44,517 bases of DNA from Candidatus Avimonas caecicola (GCA_904419875.1 CAJFTG010000016.1:1-44517); one strand, 5' to 3'; positions 1-8,208 are shown, counted from the first letter of the stretch. Translations and numbers: made by a program. Notes: generated from the letters alone by a model not told the origin.

Positions 1-203
1 CTAGTGTTTTGGTTGTGTAGTAACTCCATTCTACCACAGGGGCCTGTATGAACTCTTTTTATTTTACTAAAGTGTTGCACTTGATAGTATAATTCACCTG
101 TTTATTATGCAATATATATATATATATATATATTGTGCTGGTTAACTATATTCACTATTGCCAAACAGTCTCCTGCAGGCCGCCGCCCGGTTGCCGCCCG
201 CGC
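1..203. other. AT-rich window edge without a recognised gene
   Basis: The first ~170 bases are strongly AT-rich and switch abruptly to the >65% GC typical of the rest of the window at about 170-180. They hold an alternating AT tract (112-133) but no convincing coding sequence. Short reading frames run in from the left edge and close by base ~93, so this may be the tail of a gene or element lying outside the window. I could not identify it. Confidence 0.5.
112..133. repeat. (AT)11 dinucleotide tract
   Basis: Twenty-two bases of uninterrupted alternating A and T, flanked by GCA on the left and TGTGC on the right, so the whole forms an almost perfect dyad. It is self-complementary and prone to slippage and cruciform extrusion. 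It lies about 70 bases beyond the stop codon of the S1-domain gene. No function can be assigned. Confidence 0.9.
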
Positions 204-1127
204 CTATGCAAAGTCGCTGGCGATGACCTTGCCGCAGCCGGCGGGGGAATACACCCAGCGGTCAATATGGCCGCCGCGGATAAAATACCGGGGCGCCGGC
301 CTTTCCGGCGGAGCGTCGGACGTGTCGATGATGACCAGCTTGAGCTTCATCTTCTCCGGCAGGATGCTTTTTATGTATACCCCCGCCTGCTGGCCGGGCT
401 TTACCCCCTCCCGCGGCTCGGCCAGCCCGGCCAGATTGGGGGTCAGCTCGACAAACACCCCGTAGTCCTCCACCGAGCGGATAATCCCGGCCACCGTTTC
501 GCCCTGCGCAAACAGGGCGGCGTTCTCCTCCCAGGTGCCGAGAAGCTCCCGCTGGGAAAGGCAGATCCGCCCGTTTTCCAGCGAGGAAACCACCCCCAGA
601 ATATCCATCCCCGGCCCGAAGCGGTCGGAAGGATGGGAAATCCGGCTGACCGACAGGCTGGCAATCGGCATAAGCGCCGGAAGGCCGCAGCCGATATCGC
701 AGAAGGCCCCGAACGACTCCAGCCGCGTGACCCGTGCGGGGACGATGTCCCCGCAGCGCAGGGCGTCCAGATAGTCCGCGCGGCATTTCTCCTGCGCTTC
801 CCGGCGGGAAAGGACGGCGCGGCGTCCGCCGCCGGGCGTATCCTCGAAGCCCTTGACCACAAAGCAGACCGGCTTGCTCACCCGCGAAATCAGCGCGATG
901 TCCCGCGTCGTTCCCTCCGCAATGCCGACCGCGCCCTCGTAATAGGGGATGATCCCCTCCATGCAGGGCAGCTCCACATGCAGGTTGTGCCCCGCGTCGC
1001 ACAGCACGGCGCGCGCTTCCAGCACCTTTCCCTCCAGCGCCGCGTCGGCCAGCGCGGCGGCGGTGCGCTGCGCGGCTTGGTTCTGCGGGGTGTCGATCAG
1101 GTGTCCCTCCGGATAATAGCGGTTCAT
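204..1127 (-). CDS. S1 domain-containing RNA-binding protein
   Basis: A 307-residue protein related to ribosomal protein S1 and other OB-fold S1 proteins, expected to bind RNA in the cytoplasm. Residues ~126-193 (GDIVPARVTRLESFGAF...) and ~208-268 (GETVAGIIRSVEDYGVFVEL) are two recognisable S1 motifs. Residues ~32-112 look like a divergent third OB-fold. The ATG at 1127 is chosen because a GGAAAGGA ribosome site lies 12 bases upstream; the in-frame ATG at 1139 would overlap that site. The open frame upstream to 1430 is low-complexity Arg/Gly sequence and is probably not translated. The gene is divergent from the ROK gene. The family is clear; the specific role (translation, RNA turnover) is not. 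Confidence 0.85.
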   Translation of the reverse strand: MNRYYPEGHLIDTPQNQAAQRTAAALADAALEGKVLEARAVLCDAGHNLHVELPCMEGIIPYYEGAVGIAEGTTRDIALISRVSKPVCFVVKGFEDTPGGGRRAVLSRREAQEKCRADYLDALRCGDIVPARVTRLESFGAFCDIGCGLPALMPIASLSVSRISHPSDRFGPGMDILGVVSSLENGRICLSQRELLGTWEENAALFAQGETVAGIIRSVEDYGVFVELTPNLAGLAEPREGVKPGQQAGVYIKSILPEKMKLKLVIIDTSDAPPERPAPRYFIRGGHIDRWVYSPAGCGKVIASDFA

Positions 1128-1456
1128 TTTCTTGACCATTCCTTTCCCGATGGAGCCGCGCCCCGGTATCGGTGCCTGGCCGCCTGTCCGGCGGCGGCCG
1201 CGCGCTTCCATGCGTTCTCCGCGCGGCGTTCCCTCCCCCCGCGCCCTTTTTCTCATCACCCCATCTATATGCGCTTGTTCGGCCCGGAATACCGTTTTTG
1301 TTTCCGGAAATTTTGGACATCCCGGGCATCCCGCGCAGCCCGTCTTCTTTCCGCCGGAAACGCCCGCTCCTCTCCTCCGGGAACGGCCCGGCCCCGGGTT
1401 CTTTTGCACATTCGGGCGGAATATTGGCAATCGGCGGCAAAGCCGCTCCCAGGCGG

Positions 1457-1485
1457 TTGCAATTGCTCCGGCGGACAGATATAGT
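1457..1485 (+). promoter_or_regulatory. Sigma-A type promoter of the ROK gene
   Basis: A -35 TTGCAA (1457-1462) and -10 TATAGT (1480-1485) are separated by exactly 17 bases, giving a start about 50 bases before the ATG of the ROK gene. The rest of the 1128-1545 gap is GC-rich and shows no other element I could support. No clear promoter for the divergent S1 gene was found. Confidence 0.7.
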
Positions 1486-1545
1486 AAAGTCAGAGAAATG
1501 ACGAATAACGGCGGTTTTCTGTCCGCCGGGGAGGAGGCTCCGCCG

Positions 1546-2931
1546 ATGAACGTTTACGGCATCGACGTGGAAATCAGGAATGTTCCCGCCCTGGACAAGG
1601 GGTTTATCCCGATGGCCGCTTACACCCGCGCTTTTGAGCGCTCCGCGCAAAACGGCCGCGATCTGGTGATTGCGGTGGAACGCAATCAGGGGCAGGTGGC
1701 GGTGCGCCGCTGCAAAATCCACGGCACCCCGGACATGGCGAAGGCCGACGCGCTCTATGTGGACCGCACGGTGAAAATGCTCCTGTGGGCATACGGCGGG
1801 TGGAAGGTGTTCGTCTGCGGGGACGAAACCCTCGGCCGGCAGATTGCCGACGCCTACAAGCCGGGCGGCTCCCGCGAATTTGACGCCGATTTCATGAGCC
1901 GGGTCTATGAACGGGATTTTGAGGTCGCCATCCTTCCGCTGGACGCCGCGCCGGCGGAAAAATCCGTCGCCACGCCGGTGGGCCGCCATCTGGACGGCTG
2001 CCGCATCGGTTTCGACGCCGGCGGGAGCGACCGGAAGGTTTCCGCCGTGGTGGACGGCGTGCCGGTGTATTCCGAAGAGGTGGTCTGGTACCCCAAAACC
2101 AACAGCGACCCTGATTACCACTTTGAAGGCATTGTCAGCGCCTTCAAATCCGCCGCCGCCAAAATGCCCCGGGTGGACGCCATCGGCATCTCCTCGGCCG
2201 GCGTGTATGTGGACAACCGCGCGATGGTCGCCTCCCTGTTTATCAAGGTGCCCCGCGACGAATTCGATAAAAAAGTAAAAGACATCTATCTGCGCGCCGC
2301 CAAAGAAATCGGGGACGTGCCGGTGCAGGTCGCCAACGACGGCGATGTCACCGCCCTTGCGGGCGCAATGAGCCTGGAGGAAAACCGCATCCTCGGGGTC
2401 GCCATGGGCACCTCCGAGGCGGTGGGCTACGTGGACGCGGCCGGCAACATCACCGGCTGGCTCAACGAACTCGCCTTTGCGCCGGTGGACCTGCAGGAGG
2501 ACGCGATGGTGGACGAATGGTCGGGCGACAAGGGCTGCGGCGTGAAATATTTCTCGCAGGACAGCGTCATCAAGCTTGCCCCCCGCGCCGGCATCGCACT
2601 GGACGAGTCCCTTTCCCCTGCGGAAAAGCTCAAGGTCGTGCAGGGGGAAATGGACAAGGGCAGCGAAAGCGCCAGGGAAATTTACCACTCGATCGGCGTG
2701 TATCTCGGCCATACCCTGGCTTATTACGCCGCGTATTACGAGATCGGCCACGTCCTCCTTCTCGGCCGCGTCATGTCGGGCGAGGGCGGCGACATCATCA
2801 TTGAGGAAGCCCGCCGCGTCCTGAAGGAAGAGTATCCGGACGCCGCCGGGATGGAGCTCCACCTCCCGGACGAAAAAATCCGCCGCGTCGGCCAGTCGGT
2901 CGCGGCGGCCAGCCTGCCGGAAATCCTTTGA
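1546..2931 (+). CDS. ROK-family protein with an extra N-terminal domain
   Basis: A 461-residue member of the ASKHA/ROK sugar-kinase superfamily. The ROK part begins near residue 152 with the phosphate-binding DAGG (157-160). It continues with the catalytic ND.D signature (N264, D265, D267) and the GTS loop (288-290). The first ~145 residues form a separate domain that normal ~300-residue ROK kinases lack. The usual zinc motif (GC.GC.E type) is not recognisable. The start at 1546 is chosen from GGAGGAGG nine bases upstream; an in-frame ATG at 1498 has no such site. ROK proteins phosphorylate glucose, fructose, mannose or ManNAc, or act as repressors; no DNA-binding HTH is visible. Substrate unknown. 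Confidence 0.75.
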   Translation: MNVYGIDVEIRNVPALDKGFIPMAAYTRAFERSAQNGRDLVIAVERNQGQVAVRRCKIHGTPDMAKADALYVDRTVKMLLWAYGGWKVFVCGDETLGRQIADAYKPGGSREFDADFMSRVYERDFEVAILPLDAAPAEKSVATPVGRHLDGCRIGFDAGGSDRKVSAVVDGVPVYSEEVVWYPKTNSDPDYHFEGIVSAFKSAAAKMPRVDAIGISSAGVYVDNRAMVASLFIKVPRDEFDKKVKDIYLRAAKEIGDVPVQVANDGDVTALAGAMSLEENRILGVAMGTSEAVGYVDAAGNITGWLNELAFAPVDLQEDAMVDEWSGDKGCGVKYFSQDSVIKLAPRAGIALDESLSPAEKLKVVQGEMDKGSESAREIYHSIGVYLGHTLAYYAAYYEIGHVLLLGRVMSGEGGDIIIEEARRVLKEEYPDAAGMELHLPDEKIRRVGQSVAAASLPEIL

Positions 2932-3252
2932 CGGTTCTCCCCCTGCCCCCCTGCTCCCTCCCCCTGCCCTTTCCTGTTTTCTTTTCATTTGGGGCGGGCC
3001 TCTTGTGGGCCTCTTTAAGGATGGAAGGTTCTTTGAGGGTTTTTTAAGCTTTTTCGCGCTTTGTGTTGCTTTTTGGCGCTCGGGCTCTTATGGTTTCGGT
3101 TCTCGTGCGCCCCTCCGTGGGTCTGCGCGGGCCCATGGGCCATAAGGGCCGCCCGCCGGGTTCCTCCACCGCCTGATTTGATTCCCGGCGTAAAACAGCC
3201 ATCTCCTTCCAGTATTATGCCTCCCACAAGGCTACATACTGTTTATCCCACA

Positions 3253-3290
3253 GCAAAAGCCCCCTGTCCGGTCGGACAGGGGGCTTTTGC
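3253..3290. terminator. Bidirectional intrinsic terminator
   Basis: A perfect 17-bp inverted repeat (3253-3269 with 3274-3290) with a GGTC loop. The arms begin with GCAAAAG and end with CTTTTGC, so either strand yields a GC-rich hairpin followed by U residues. It sits between the convergent ROK (+) and rsmI (-) genes and can serve both. Confidence 0.85.
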
Positions 3291-3301
3291 TTATTGCCGG
3301 T

Positions 3302-3334
3302 ACTTTTCCTGTGCTTTTCCTGTACTTTTCCGAT
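3302..3334 (+). repeat. 11-bp pyrimidine-rich tandem repeat
   Basis: Three copies of an ACTTTTCCTGT-like unit (ACTTTTCCTGT, GCTTTTCCTGT, ACTTTTCCGAT), directly beyond the bidirectional terminator. The unit resembles the 11-bp repeat at 17038-17078. Confidence 0.75.
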
Positions 3335-3530
3335 GCGGTCGGAGGGGCGGCTCCGGGGGCCGGCGCCGCCTGTGCGGCAGGGTTCCGGCACGGCAGAGCA
3401 CCGGTGCGGCGCCCGGAAAGCCATCGGCTCCCGGGCCGGCATGAAGCGGAACGCCCGCCGGCCGGACAAAGGCCGCTGCCGCGCGGCTTGGGCCACGCCG
3501 GACGACGACGCATCGGATGGTCAAGCCGTG

Positions 3531-4355
3531 TTACCGTGCAATCCGGCGGTAGATTTCCCCCTTTTTCACCCCGGTTTCCAACGCTGCCCGCCGGGCCGCG
3601 TCCGAGGCGGACAGCCCTTCCTCCATATAACGGGCCGCCCGCTCCGCCGCCTGCTCCGGGGAAGGAGCTTCGGCGGCGGCCGGCGCCGCCCCCTCCACCA
3701 CAAGCACAAATTCCCCGCGGGGCGCTTCCTGGCGGAAGCGGCGGGCCGCTTCTCCCAGGGTGGTGCGGATGACCTCCTCATGGAATTTGGTCAGCTCCCG
3801 TACCAGGGCGACCCGCCGGTCCCCGAACGCCTCAAACAGGTCCTCCAGGGTGGAGGGAAGCTTGTGCGGCGCCTCGTAAAACACCATCGTCCGCTGTTCC
3901 TCCCGCAGGGAGGCGAGATGCTCCCGCCGCCCCCGCTTGTTCATGCTGAGGAAGCCCTCGAAGGTAAAACGGCCGGTGGGCAGCCCGGCGACGGCGAGCG
4001 CCGTAACGACCGCGCTTGGCCCCGGAACTACACCGACAGCGATCCCCCGCTCATGGCAGAGGGCGACCAAATCCTCCCCCGGGTCGGAAATGGCCGGCAT
4101 CCCGGCGTCGGTGACCAGGACGGCGCTCTCGCCCGCTTGAAGCCGGGCGAGGATCTGCTCCCCCCGCTCCCGCTTGTTATGCTCAAAATAGCTCACCAGC
4201 GGCTTGCGGATCCCCAAGTGGTTCAGAAGCCCCAGGGTCACCCGCGTATCCTCCGCCGCGATAAAGTCGGCGTTTTTCAGCGCCTCCACCGCCCGCGGCG
4301 ACAGATCGGACAGGTTGCCGATCGGGGTTCCCACCAGCGTCAACGTTCCGGCCAT
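3531..4355 (-). CDS. rsmI: 16S rRNA (cytidine1402-2'-O)-methyltransferase
   Basis: A 274-residue RsmI, which uses SAM to 2'-O-methylate C1402 of 16S rRNA in the decoding centre. The N-terminus LTLVGTPIGNLSDLSPRA, the AAEDTR motif, the VTDAGMPAISDPG loop and the VPGPSAVVTALAVAGLP stretch are diagnostic of this tetrapyrrole-methylase-fold family. Length is typical. The ATG at 4355 follows GGAGGATATT. It is the last gene of the minus-strand darA-holB-ricT-trmN6-rsmI block, the order known from Bacillus subtilis (yaaQ-...-yabC). The 68-base gap upstream is AT-rich and contains TATAAT-like sequences, so an extra promoter is possible. Confidence 0.95.
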   Translation of the reverse strand: MAGTLTLVGTPIGNLSDLSPRAVEALKNADFIAAEDTRVTLGLLNHLGIRKPLVSYFEHNKRERGEQILARLQAGESAVLVTDAGMPAISDPGEDLVALCHERGIAVGVVPGPSAVVTALAVAGLPTGRFTFEGFLSMNKRGRREHLASLREEQRTMVFYEAPHKLPSTLEDLFEAFGDRRVALVRELTKFHEEVIRTTLGEAARRFRQEAPRGEFVLVVEGAAPAAAEAPSPEQAAERAARYMEEGLSASDAARRAALETGVKKGEIYRRIAR

Positions 4356-4423
4356 AAATATCCTCCAAGTATAATAATGGAATTATAATACAGATTAAGG
4401 CGATATTTTAGGCGTTTTTCGCC

Positions 4424-5269
4424 TTAAATATTGCCAAAGCAGCAGGGAACCTGGATAGAAGGCGGTTCCAGTGTCAGGCCCGGCCGGCCGCCCCGCCGCC
4501 CTTCACAGAGGAAAAGCCAGGGTGCATCCCCCGGGTTCCTGTGCACAAACCGCAGCCGCTTCGGCTCCAGGCCCGCTTCCCGCAGGATGGTCAGCGCGTC
4601 GGTCAGGCGCTCCGGCCGGTGGCAGAGGCAGAAGCGTCCGCCGGAGCGCAGCAAACCGGCCGCCGCCGCGGCAGCGTCCCGGAGAGAACAGCCCGGCCTC
4701 GCCGGGTCGGTATTCTCATGCCGGGCAATGCGGACAGCCTCCTCAGCGGGAACGCCTCCACTCTGCGGCGGGAAATAGGGCGGGTTCACCGCCACAAGGT
4801 CCATCGAGGCCGGTTCCAGCCATTCCCTCCAGCGGCGCAGGTCCGCGGTATGTACCCGTATCCGGTCGGAAAAGCCGCTGTCCGCCGCCGACCGGCGGGC
4901 CAGCTCCGCCGCTTCCGGCTGAATTTCCAGCGCCTCCACCCGGAGGCAGGGGTTATCCCGGCACCAGAGCACCGGCAGGATTCCGCAGCCCGTCCCCAGG
5001 TCCGCCGCAAGCCGGACAGGGGAAGGGGCGGCCGCCGGACGCTCTCCGGCCGCCTTGCGTGGAGAGGAGAGCGCAGGGGATGCAGGGGAGGAAGGGGAGG
5101 AAAAGGATGAAGAAGATGCAGGAGGCGCAGGGGAAACTGGGGATGCGGGCGGCGGCGCAGGCGGCAGAGAAAAACGGGCCAACAGCAGCGCATCCTCCCC
5201 GAAACGGTGCTCCGCAGACATCCAAACGCCGGCCCCGCCGCCCAGCGGCTCCCACCGCTCCATCTCCAT
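4424..5269 (-). CDS. TrmN6-like tRNA1(Val) (adenine37-N6)-methyltransferase
   Basis: A 281-residue Rossmann methyltransferase of the YfiC/TrmN6 type, expected to N6-methylate A37 of tRNA-Val. Seen: the family N-terminus with HRFGEDALLLARF (21-33), SAM motif DLGTGCGILPVL (90-101), and the adenine-N6 catalytic NPPY (162-165). Start at 5269 is picked for the AGGGAGGGAGAGGG ribosome site just upstream. Odd feature: between residues ~34 and ~84 sits a Pro/Ser/Ala-only stretch (5018-5170) where homologues pass directly from the N-terminal motif to the SAM motif. It is encoded by a pyrimidine-rich tract on the coding strand. It probably forms a disordered loop that leaves the fold intact. Confidence 0.85.
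   Translation of the reverse strand: MEMERWEPLGGGAGVWMSAEHRFGEDALLLARFSLPPAPPPASPVSPAPPASSSSFSSPSSPASPALSSPRKAAGERPAAAPSPVRLAADLGTGCGILPVLWCRDNPCLRVEALEIQPEAAELARRSAADSGFSDRIRVHTADLRRWREWLEPASMDLVAVNPPYFPPQSGGVPAEEAVRIARHENTDPARPGCSLRDAAAAAAGLLRSGGRFCLCHRPERLTDALTILREAGLEPKRLRFVHRNPGDAPWLFLCEGRRGGRPGLTLEPPSIQVPCCFGNI
5018..5170 (-). repeat. Low-complexity Pro/Ser-coding insertion in the trmN6-like gene
   Basis: On the coding strand this stretch is almost purely pyrimidine, built of CCCCTGC, TCCTCC and CTTCTTC runs. On the plus strand it reads as GGGGA/GCAGG runs. It interrupts the conserved methyltransferase between the HRFGEDALLLARF and DLGTGCG motifs. Confidence 0.7.
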
Positions 5270-5300
5270 CGCCCTCTCCCTCCCTGTGCTTTCACCCGGC

Positions 5301-5335
5301 AAAAGACAAGCCGGGTGACCTGACGGCCACCCGGC
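5301..5335 (-). terminator. Intrinsic terminator after the ferredoxin gene
   Basis: Read on the minus strand, GCCGGGTG and CACCCGGC (5335-5328 and 5317-5310) pair around a 10-base loop and are followed by TTGTCTTTT. It lies 19 bases after the ferredoxin stop and before the TrmN6-like start, so it limits read-through into trmN6 and rsmI. The second CACCCGGC at 5293-5300 could form an alternative pairing. Confidence 0.75.
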
Positions 5336-5353
5336 GTTGGATTCGTGCAGAAC

Positions 5354-5542
<189 letters not shown>

Positions 5543-5556
5543 TTATGTTCGTTCTT

Positions 5557-5584
5557 ATCATAACATAACGCCGCAAAAAATCAA
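5557..5584 (-). promoter_or_regulatory. Promoter of the ferredoxin gene
   Basis: On the minus strand, -35 TTGATT (5584-5579), a 16-base spacer and -10 TATGAT (5562-5557) lie about 35 bases upstream of the ferredoxin ATG, in an AT-rich patch. Confidence 0.6.
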
Positions 5585-5676
5585 CGGGTTTTTCAGAAAA
5601 AAAGGATTTTCCAGCGGAAAAGCCCCCGAACGATTGGCGGCAGAACAGGGACAAGCGGCCCGGCGGCCAGCCGCCG

Positions 5677-6597
5677 CTACTTTTCCGCCGTCCCGGACGC
5701 TCCCGGCGTCTTCTGCGCATCCCGCTCCCGGCGCTCCTCCGGATCTTCCTGTCCTTCCGGCTCTCTTTTCTCCCCCTTGGCGCGGCCGTCCCGGATCACC
5801 TTGATGTCCCGGACATTCACCGAAACCGGCGGGGAATCGGGCGATTTATCCAGCCGGACCTTCAGCATCCCGGTCAGGAGGCTGACCTCCGTCACCACGC
5901 CCTTTCCTTCCCGGGTGGAAACCAGCGCCCCCGCCCTGGGGGTGCTTTTCAGGAGCGATTCGTACGCTTCCTGCTCGTATTTCAGGCAGCACATCAGCCG
6001 GCCGCAGGCGCCGGAAATTTTGGTCGGGTTCAGGGAAAGCCCCTGCTCCTTCGCCATTTTGATCGACACAGGCTGGAAATCGTTCAGGAACTGGGAGCAG
6101 CAGAACGGCCGCCCGCAGATGCCCAGCCCGCCGAGCATCTTCGCCTCATCCCGCACGCCGATCTGCCTCAGCTCAATCCGGGTGCGGAAAACCGAAGCCA
6201 GGTCCTTGACCAGCTCGCGGAAATCCACCCGGCCGTCGGCAGTGAAATAAAACAGGATTTTGGAATTGTCAAAGGTGTATTCCACCCGGGTGAGCTTCAT
6301 ATCCAGCTTGTGCGCCGCGATTTTCTCCTGGCAGATCGCGAAGGCCCTGGCCTCCTTTTCCGCGTTTTCCTTCGAGCGGCGGATATCCTCCGCCGTTGCG
6401 GGACGCACCACCTTTTTCAGCGGCTTGACGATTTCGGACTCGTCCACCTCCCGGTTTGCCGCGACCACTTCGCCGCATTCCATGCCGCGGGCGGTCTCCA
6501 CCATCACCATGCTCCCCCGCTCCGGCTTGTGGCCGGCCGGGTCAAAGAAATACACCTTGCTCATGTTTTTAAAGCGAACGCCGATTATTTCCGCCAT
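5677..6597 (-). CDS. ricT: PSP1 C-terminal domain protein RicT (YaaT)
   Basis: A 306-residue RicT/YaaT homologue. In Bacillus subtilis RicT joins RicA and RicF in a complex that carries two [4Fe-4S] clusters and helps RNase Y mature mRNAs, affecting sporulation, competence and biofilms. The PSP1 domain is clear (residues ~60-200, ending LGICGRPFCCSQFL...ISGACGRLMCCLKYE), including the conserved CGRPFCC and CGRLMCC cysteine pairs. The C-terminal ~40 residues are charged and probably disordered. Start at ATG 6597 is preferred over the in-frame TTG at 6627. It lies downstream of holB as in Bacillus, but with its own promoter at 6760-6788. Confidence 0.9.
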   Translation of the reverse strand: MAEIIGVRFKNMSKVYFFDPAGHKPERGSMVMVETARGMECGEVVAANREVDESEIVKPLKKVVRPATAEDIRRSKENAEKEARAFAICQEKIAAHKLDMKLTRVEYTFDNSKILFYFTADGRVDFRELVKDLASVFRTRIELRQIGVRDEAKMLGGLGICGRPFCCSQFLNDFQPVSIKMAKEQGLSLNPTKISGACGRLMCCLKYEQEAYESLLKSTPRAGALVSTREGKGVVTEVSLLTGMLKVRLDKSPDSPPVSVNVRDIKVIRDGRAKGEKREPEGQEDPEERRERDAQKTPGASGTAEK

Positions 6598-6759
6598 AGG
6601 AACCCCATTTCTCGCCGCCAAAGCCAAATTCGGGCCGTATCCGGTCGCTTTGCGCCTTTCCCGCGGCGGGGGTGGGCGCCGGCCAACATGATCGAAATAC
6701 CGCCGGGCGCCGGGTCGTCTCCGGCAGAAGACAGCCCCGGCGGAAAACGGTTCAGATTT

Positions 6760-6788
6760 ACTATAGCATGAATGCCGGCCTCCTGCAA
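6760..6788 (-). promoter_or_regulatory. Promoter of ricT
   Basis: Minus-strand -35 TTGCAG (6788-6783), 17-base spacer, and extended -10 TGC-TATAGT (hexamer 6765-6760). Located in the 258-base gap between holB and ricT, it would allow ricT to be expressed apart from holB. Confidence 0.65.
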
Positions 6789-6855
6789 GGAAAAGCCCGG
6801 TTTTTTTCCTGTGCTTGCAGCATTTGCCACCCGTCCGCCCGCCGCGGAGAGCCGC

Positions 6856-7851
6856 CTAACGGCCGGCGGCGGAGCGCAGGCGGCTGCACAGCAGGGTAAG
6901 GAATAGGGTATAGTTAATATTGCGCCGCCGGTCCTCCTGCAGCTGCTCCACGGCGCGGATGAGGGACAGAAGCTGTCCGCGGGTCAGCAGGCGGGAAAGC
7001 CGGTCCGCCGCCTCCGGCGCGGCCGAAAGGCCGCCCGCTTCCCGTGCGCCGAAGCGCAGCGCGGCCGCATCCCGGAAGATCAGCCCCAGCGCGCCGAGCA
7101 CCCCGTCCGCAAGGTCCTTGTCCTTTTCCAGCGCCCCGGTCAGGCGGAGGAGGTCCAGCTCGTCCGGCGCAGCGACCGCTTGTGCAAACGACGGGGCAAG
7201 CTCCACCACCTTTTGAAAGGTCCCCTCCGACAGCCCCTGCACCGCCTGGCCGATCAGGCCGCCGAACACGGCGACCGCCTGCCGCACCGCCTCTTCATCC
7301 GCGCGGGGAAGGAGGCGGCGGACCGCCTCCTCCGCTTCCTCCGGCGACACCGGGCCGAGGGAGAGGCAGACCGTGCGGGACTGGATGGTGGGCAACAGCT
7401 GCGCCCGGTTTTCGCAGGTGAGGATAAACAGCGCGTGCGGGGGAGGCTCCTCCAGAATCTTGAGCAGCGCGTTCTGCGCCTGCTCGGTCATCCCCTGCGC
7501 GCCGGCCAGGATAACCGCCCGGCGGGGCGCCTCGTTGGGCAGGATATACGCCTTGTCCCGGATATCCCGCACCGTCTCAATATGAAAGGAGCGGGCCGCC
7601 CCTTCGCCGCCCGTCTCCACAATGTCGGGGTGGTTTCCCCCCGCCGCCTTGATGCAGGCCGGGCAGCGGCCGCAGGGCTTTTCCCCCGCGCCGGTGCAGA
7701 CGGCCGCCCTGGCAATCAGGCGGGCCAGGGTGCGCCGCCCGCTTCCGGCCGGCCCCTCCAGCAAAAGGGCATGCGGAAGCCGCCCCCCGTCCACAAAGGC
7801 GGAGAGCAGCCGTTTGGCTTCTCCGTTGCCGGCAAATCCGTCAAACCGCAT
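6856..7851 (-). CDS. holB: DNA polymerase III subunit delta'
   Basis: A 331-residue clamp-loader delta' subunit, part of the complex that loads the beta clamp at primed sites during replication. Seen: the FDGFAGNGEAKRLL start, a degenerate Walker A GPAGSGRRTLA (delta' does not hydrolyse ATP), the zinc-binding cluster C-x8-CGRCPAC, the ALLKILEEPPPHALFIL helix, and the SRTV arginine-finger region. It follows darA by 36 bases, the Bacillus order. Length is normal. The ATG at 7851 has a weak GAGAGG site ~11 bases upstream. Confidence 0.93.
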   Translation of the reverse strand: MRFDGFAGNGEAKRLLSAFVDGGRLPHALLLEGPAGSGRRTLARLIARAAVCTGAGEKPCGRCPACIKAAGGNHPDIVETGGEGAARSFHIETVRDIRDKAYILPNEAPRRAVILAGAQGMTEQAQNALLKILEEPPPHALFILTCENRAQLLPTIQSRTVCLSLGPVSPEEAEEAVRRLLPRADEEAVRQAVAVFGGLIGQAVQGLSEGTFQKVVELAPSFAQAVAAPDELDLLRLTGALEKDKDLADGVLGALGLIFRDAAALRFGAREAGGLSAAPEAADRLSRLLTRGQLLSLIRAVEQLQEDRRRNINYTLFLTLLCSRLRSAAGR

Positions 7852-7887
7852 CCAACGTCAACCTCTCTGCAAAGCCGCGGCCCGGCC

Positions 7888-8208
7888 CTACAGCTTTTCG
7901 TAGCGTTCGATGTTCATGACAAACACCGTTGCGCCGCCCACCGTGACCTCTACCGGGAAGGAGGCGTAGGCCGAGGTGCCGTAGGAAGTGCTGGGGATCA
8001 TCTGCGTACGCTTTTTGGAATGCTTTTCGATGGTCGCCAGCACCTGGTCCACCCGCTCGTCGTCCACGCCGACGAGGAAGGTGGTGTTTCCCGCCATCAG
8101 AAACCCGCCGGTAGTGGCCAGCTTGGTCACCGAAAAGCCCTCTTTGGTCAGCGCGGTGGATACCGCGCTGCTGTCATCCTTGTTCACAATCGCCAATACC
8201 AGTTTCAT
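7888..8208 (-). CDS. darA: Cyclic di-AMP receptor DarA (PII-like, YaaQ)
   Basis: A 106-residue PII-like protein that binds c-di-AMP as a trimer; its downstream target is unsettled in the family. The MKLVLAIVNKDDSSAVSTAL opening, TKLATTGGFLMAGNTTFLVG core and C-terminal ATVFVMNIERYEKL strand match YaaQ/DarA closely, and length is the family norm (~109). The ATG at 8208 is chosen over the upstream frame (to 8259) because family members begin MKL and a GAGGAAC site precedes it. Position next to holB is conserved across Firmicutes. Confidence 0.93.
   Translation of the reverse strand: MKLVLAIVNKDDSSAVSTALTKEGFSVTKLATTGGFLMAGNTTFLVGVDDERVDQVLATIEKHSKKRTQMIPSTSYGTSAYASFPVEVTVGGATVFVMNIERYEKL

Larger units (their letters stand above)
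2932..3530. other. Intergenic region between convergent genes
   Basis: About 600 bases between the ROK and rsmI stop codons. It holds a pyrimidine-rich stretch (2937-2990), a perfect GGCCCATGGGCC palindrome (3130-3141), the bidirectional terminator at 3253-3290 and an 11-bp tandem repeat (3302-3334). Open frames here overlap on several strands, have no ribosome sites and biased composition, and were not accepted as genes. I see no recognisable structured RNA. Confidence 0.6.

Noticed and set aside
262-2988. Minus-strand 908-codon open frame across the S1 and ROK genes
   Set aside because: It is antisense to the clear ROK gene and out of frame with the S1 gene. Its protein is His/Gly/Arg-rich low complexity with no family motifs. 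Long shadow frames are expected at this GC content.
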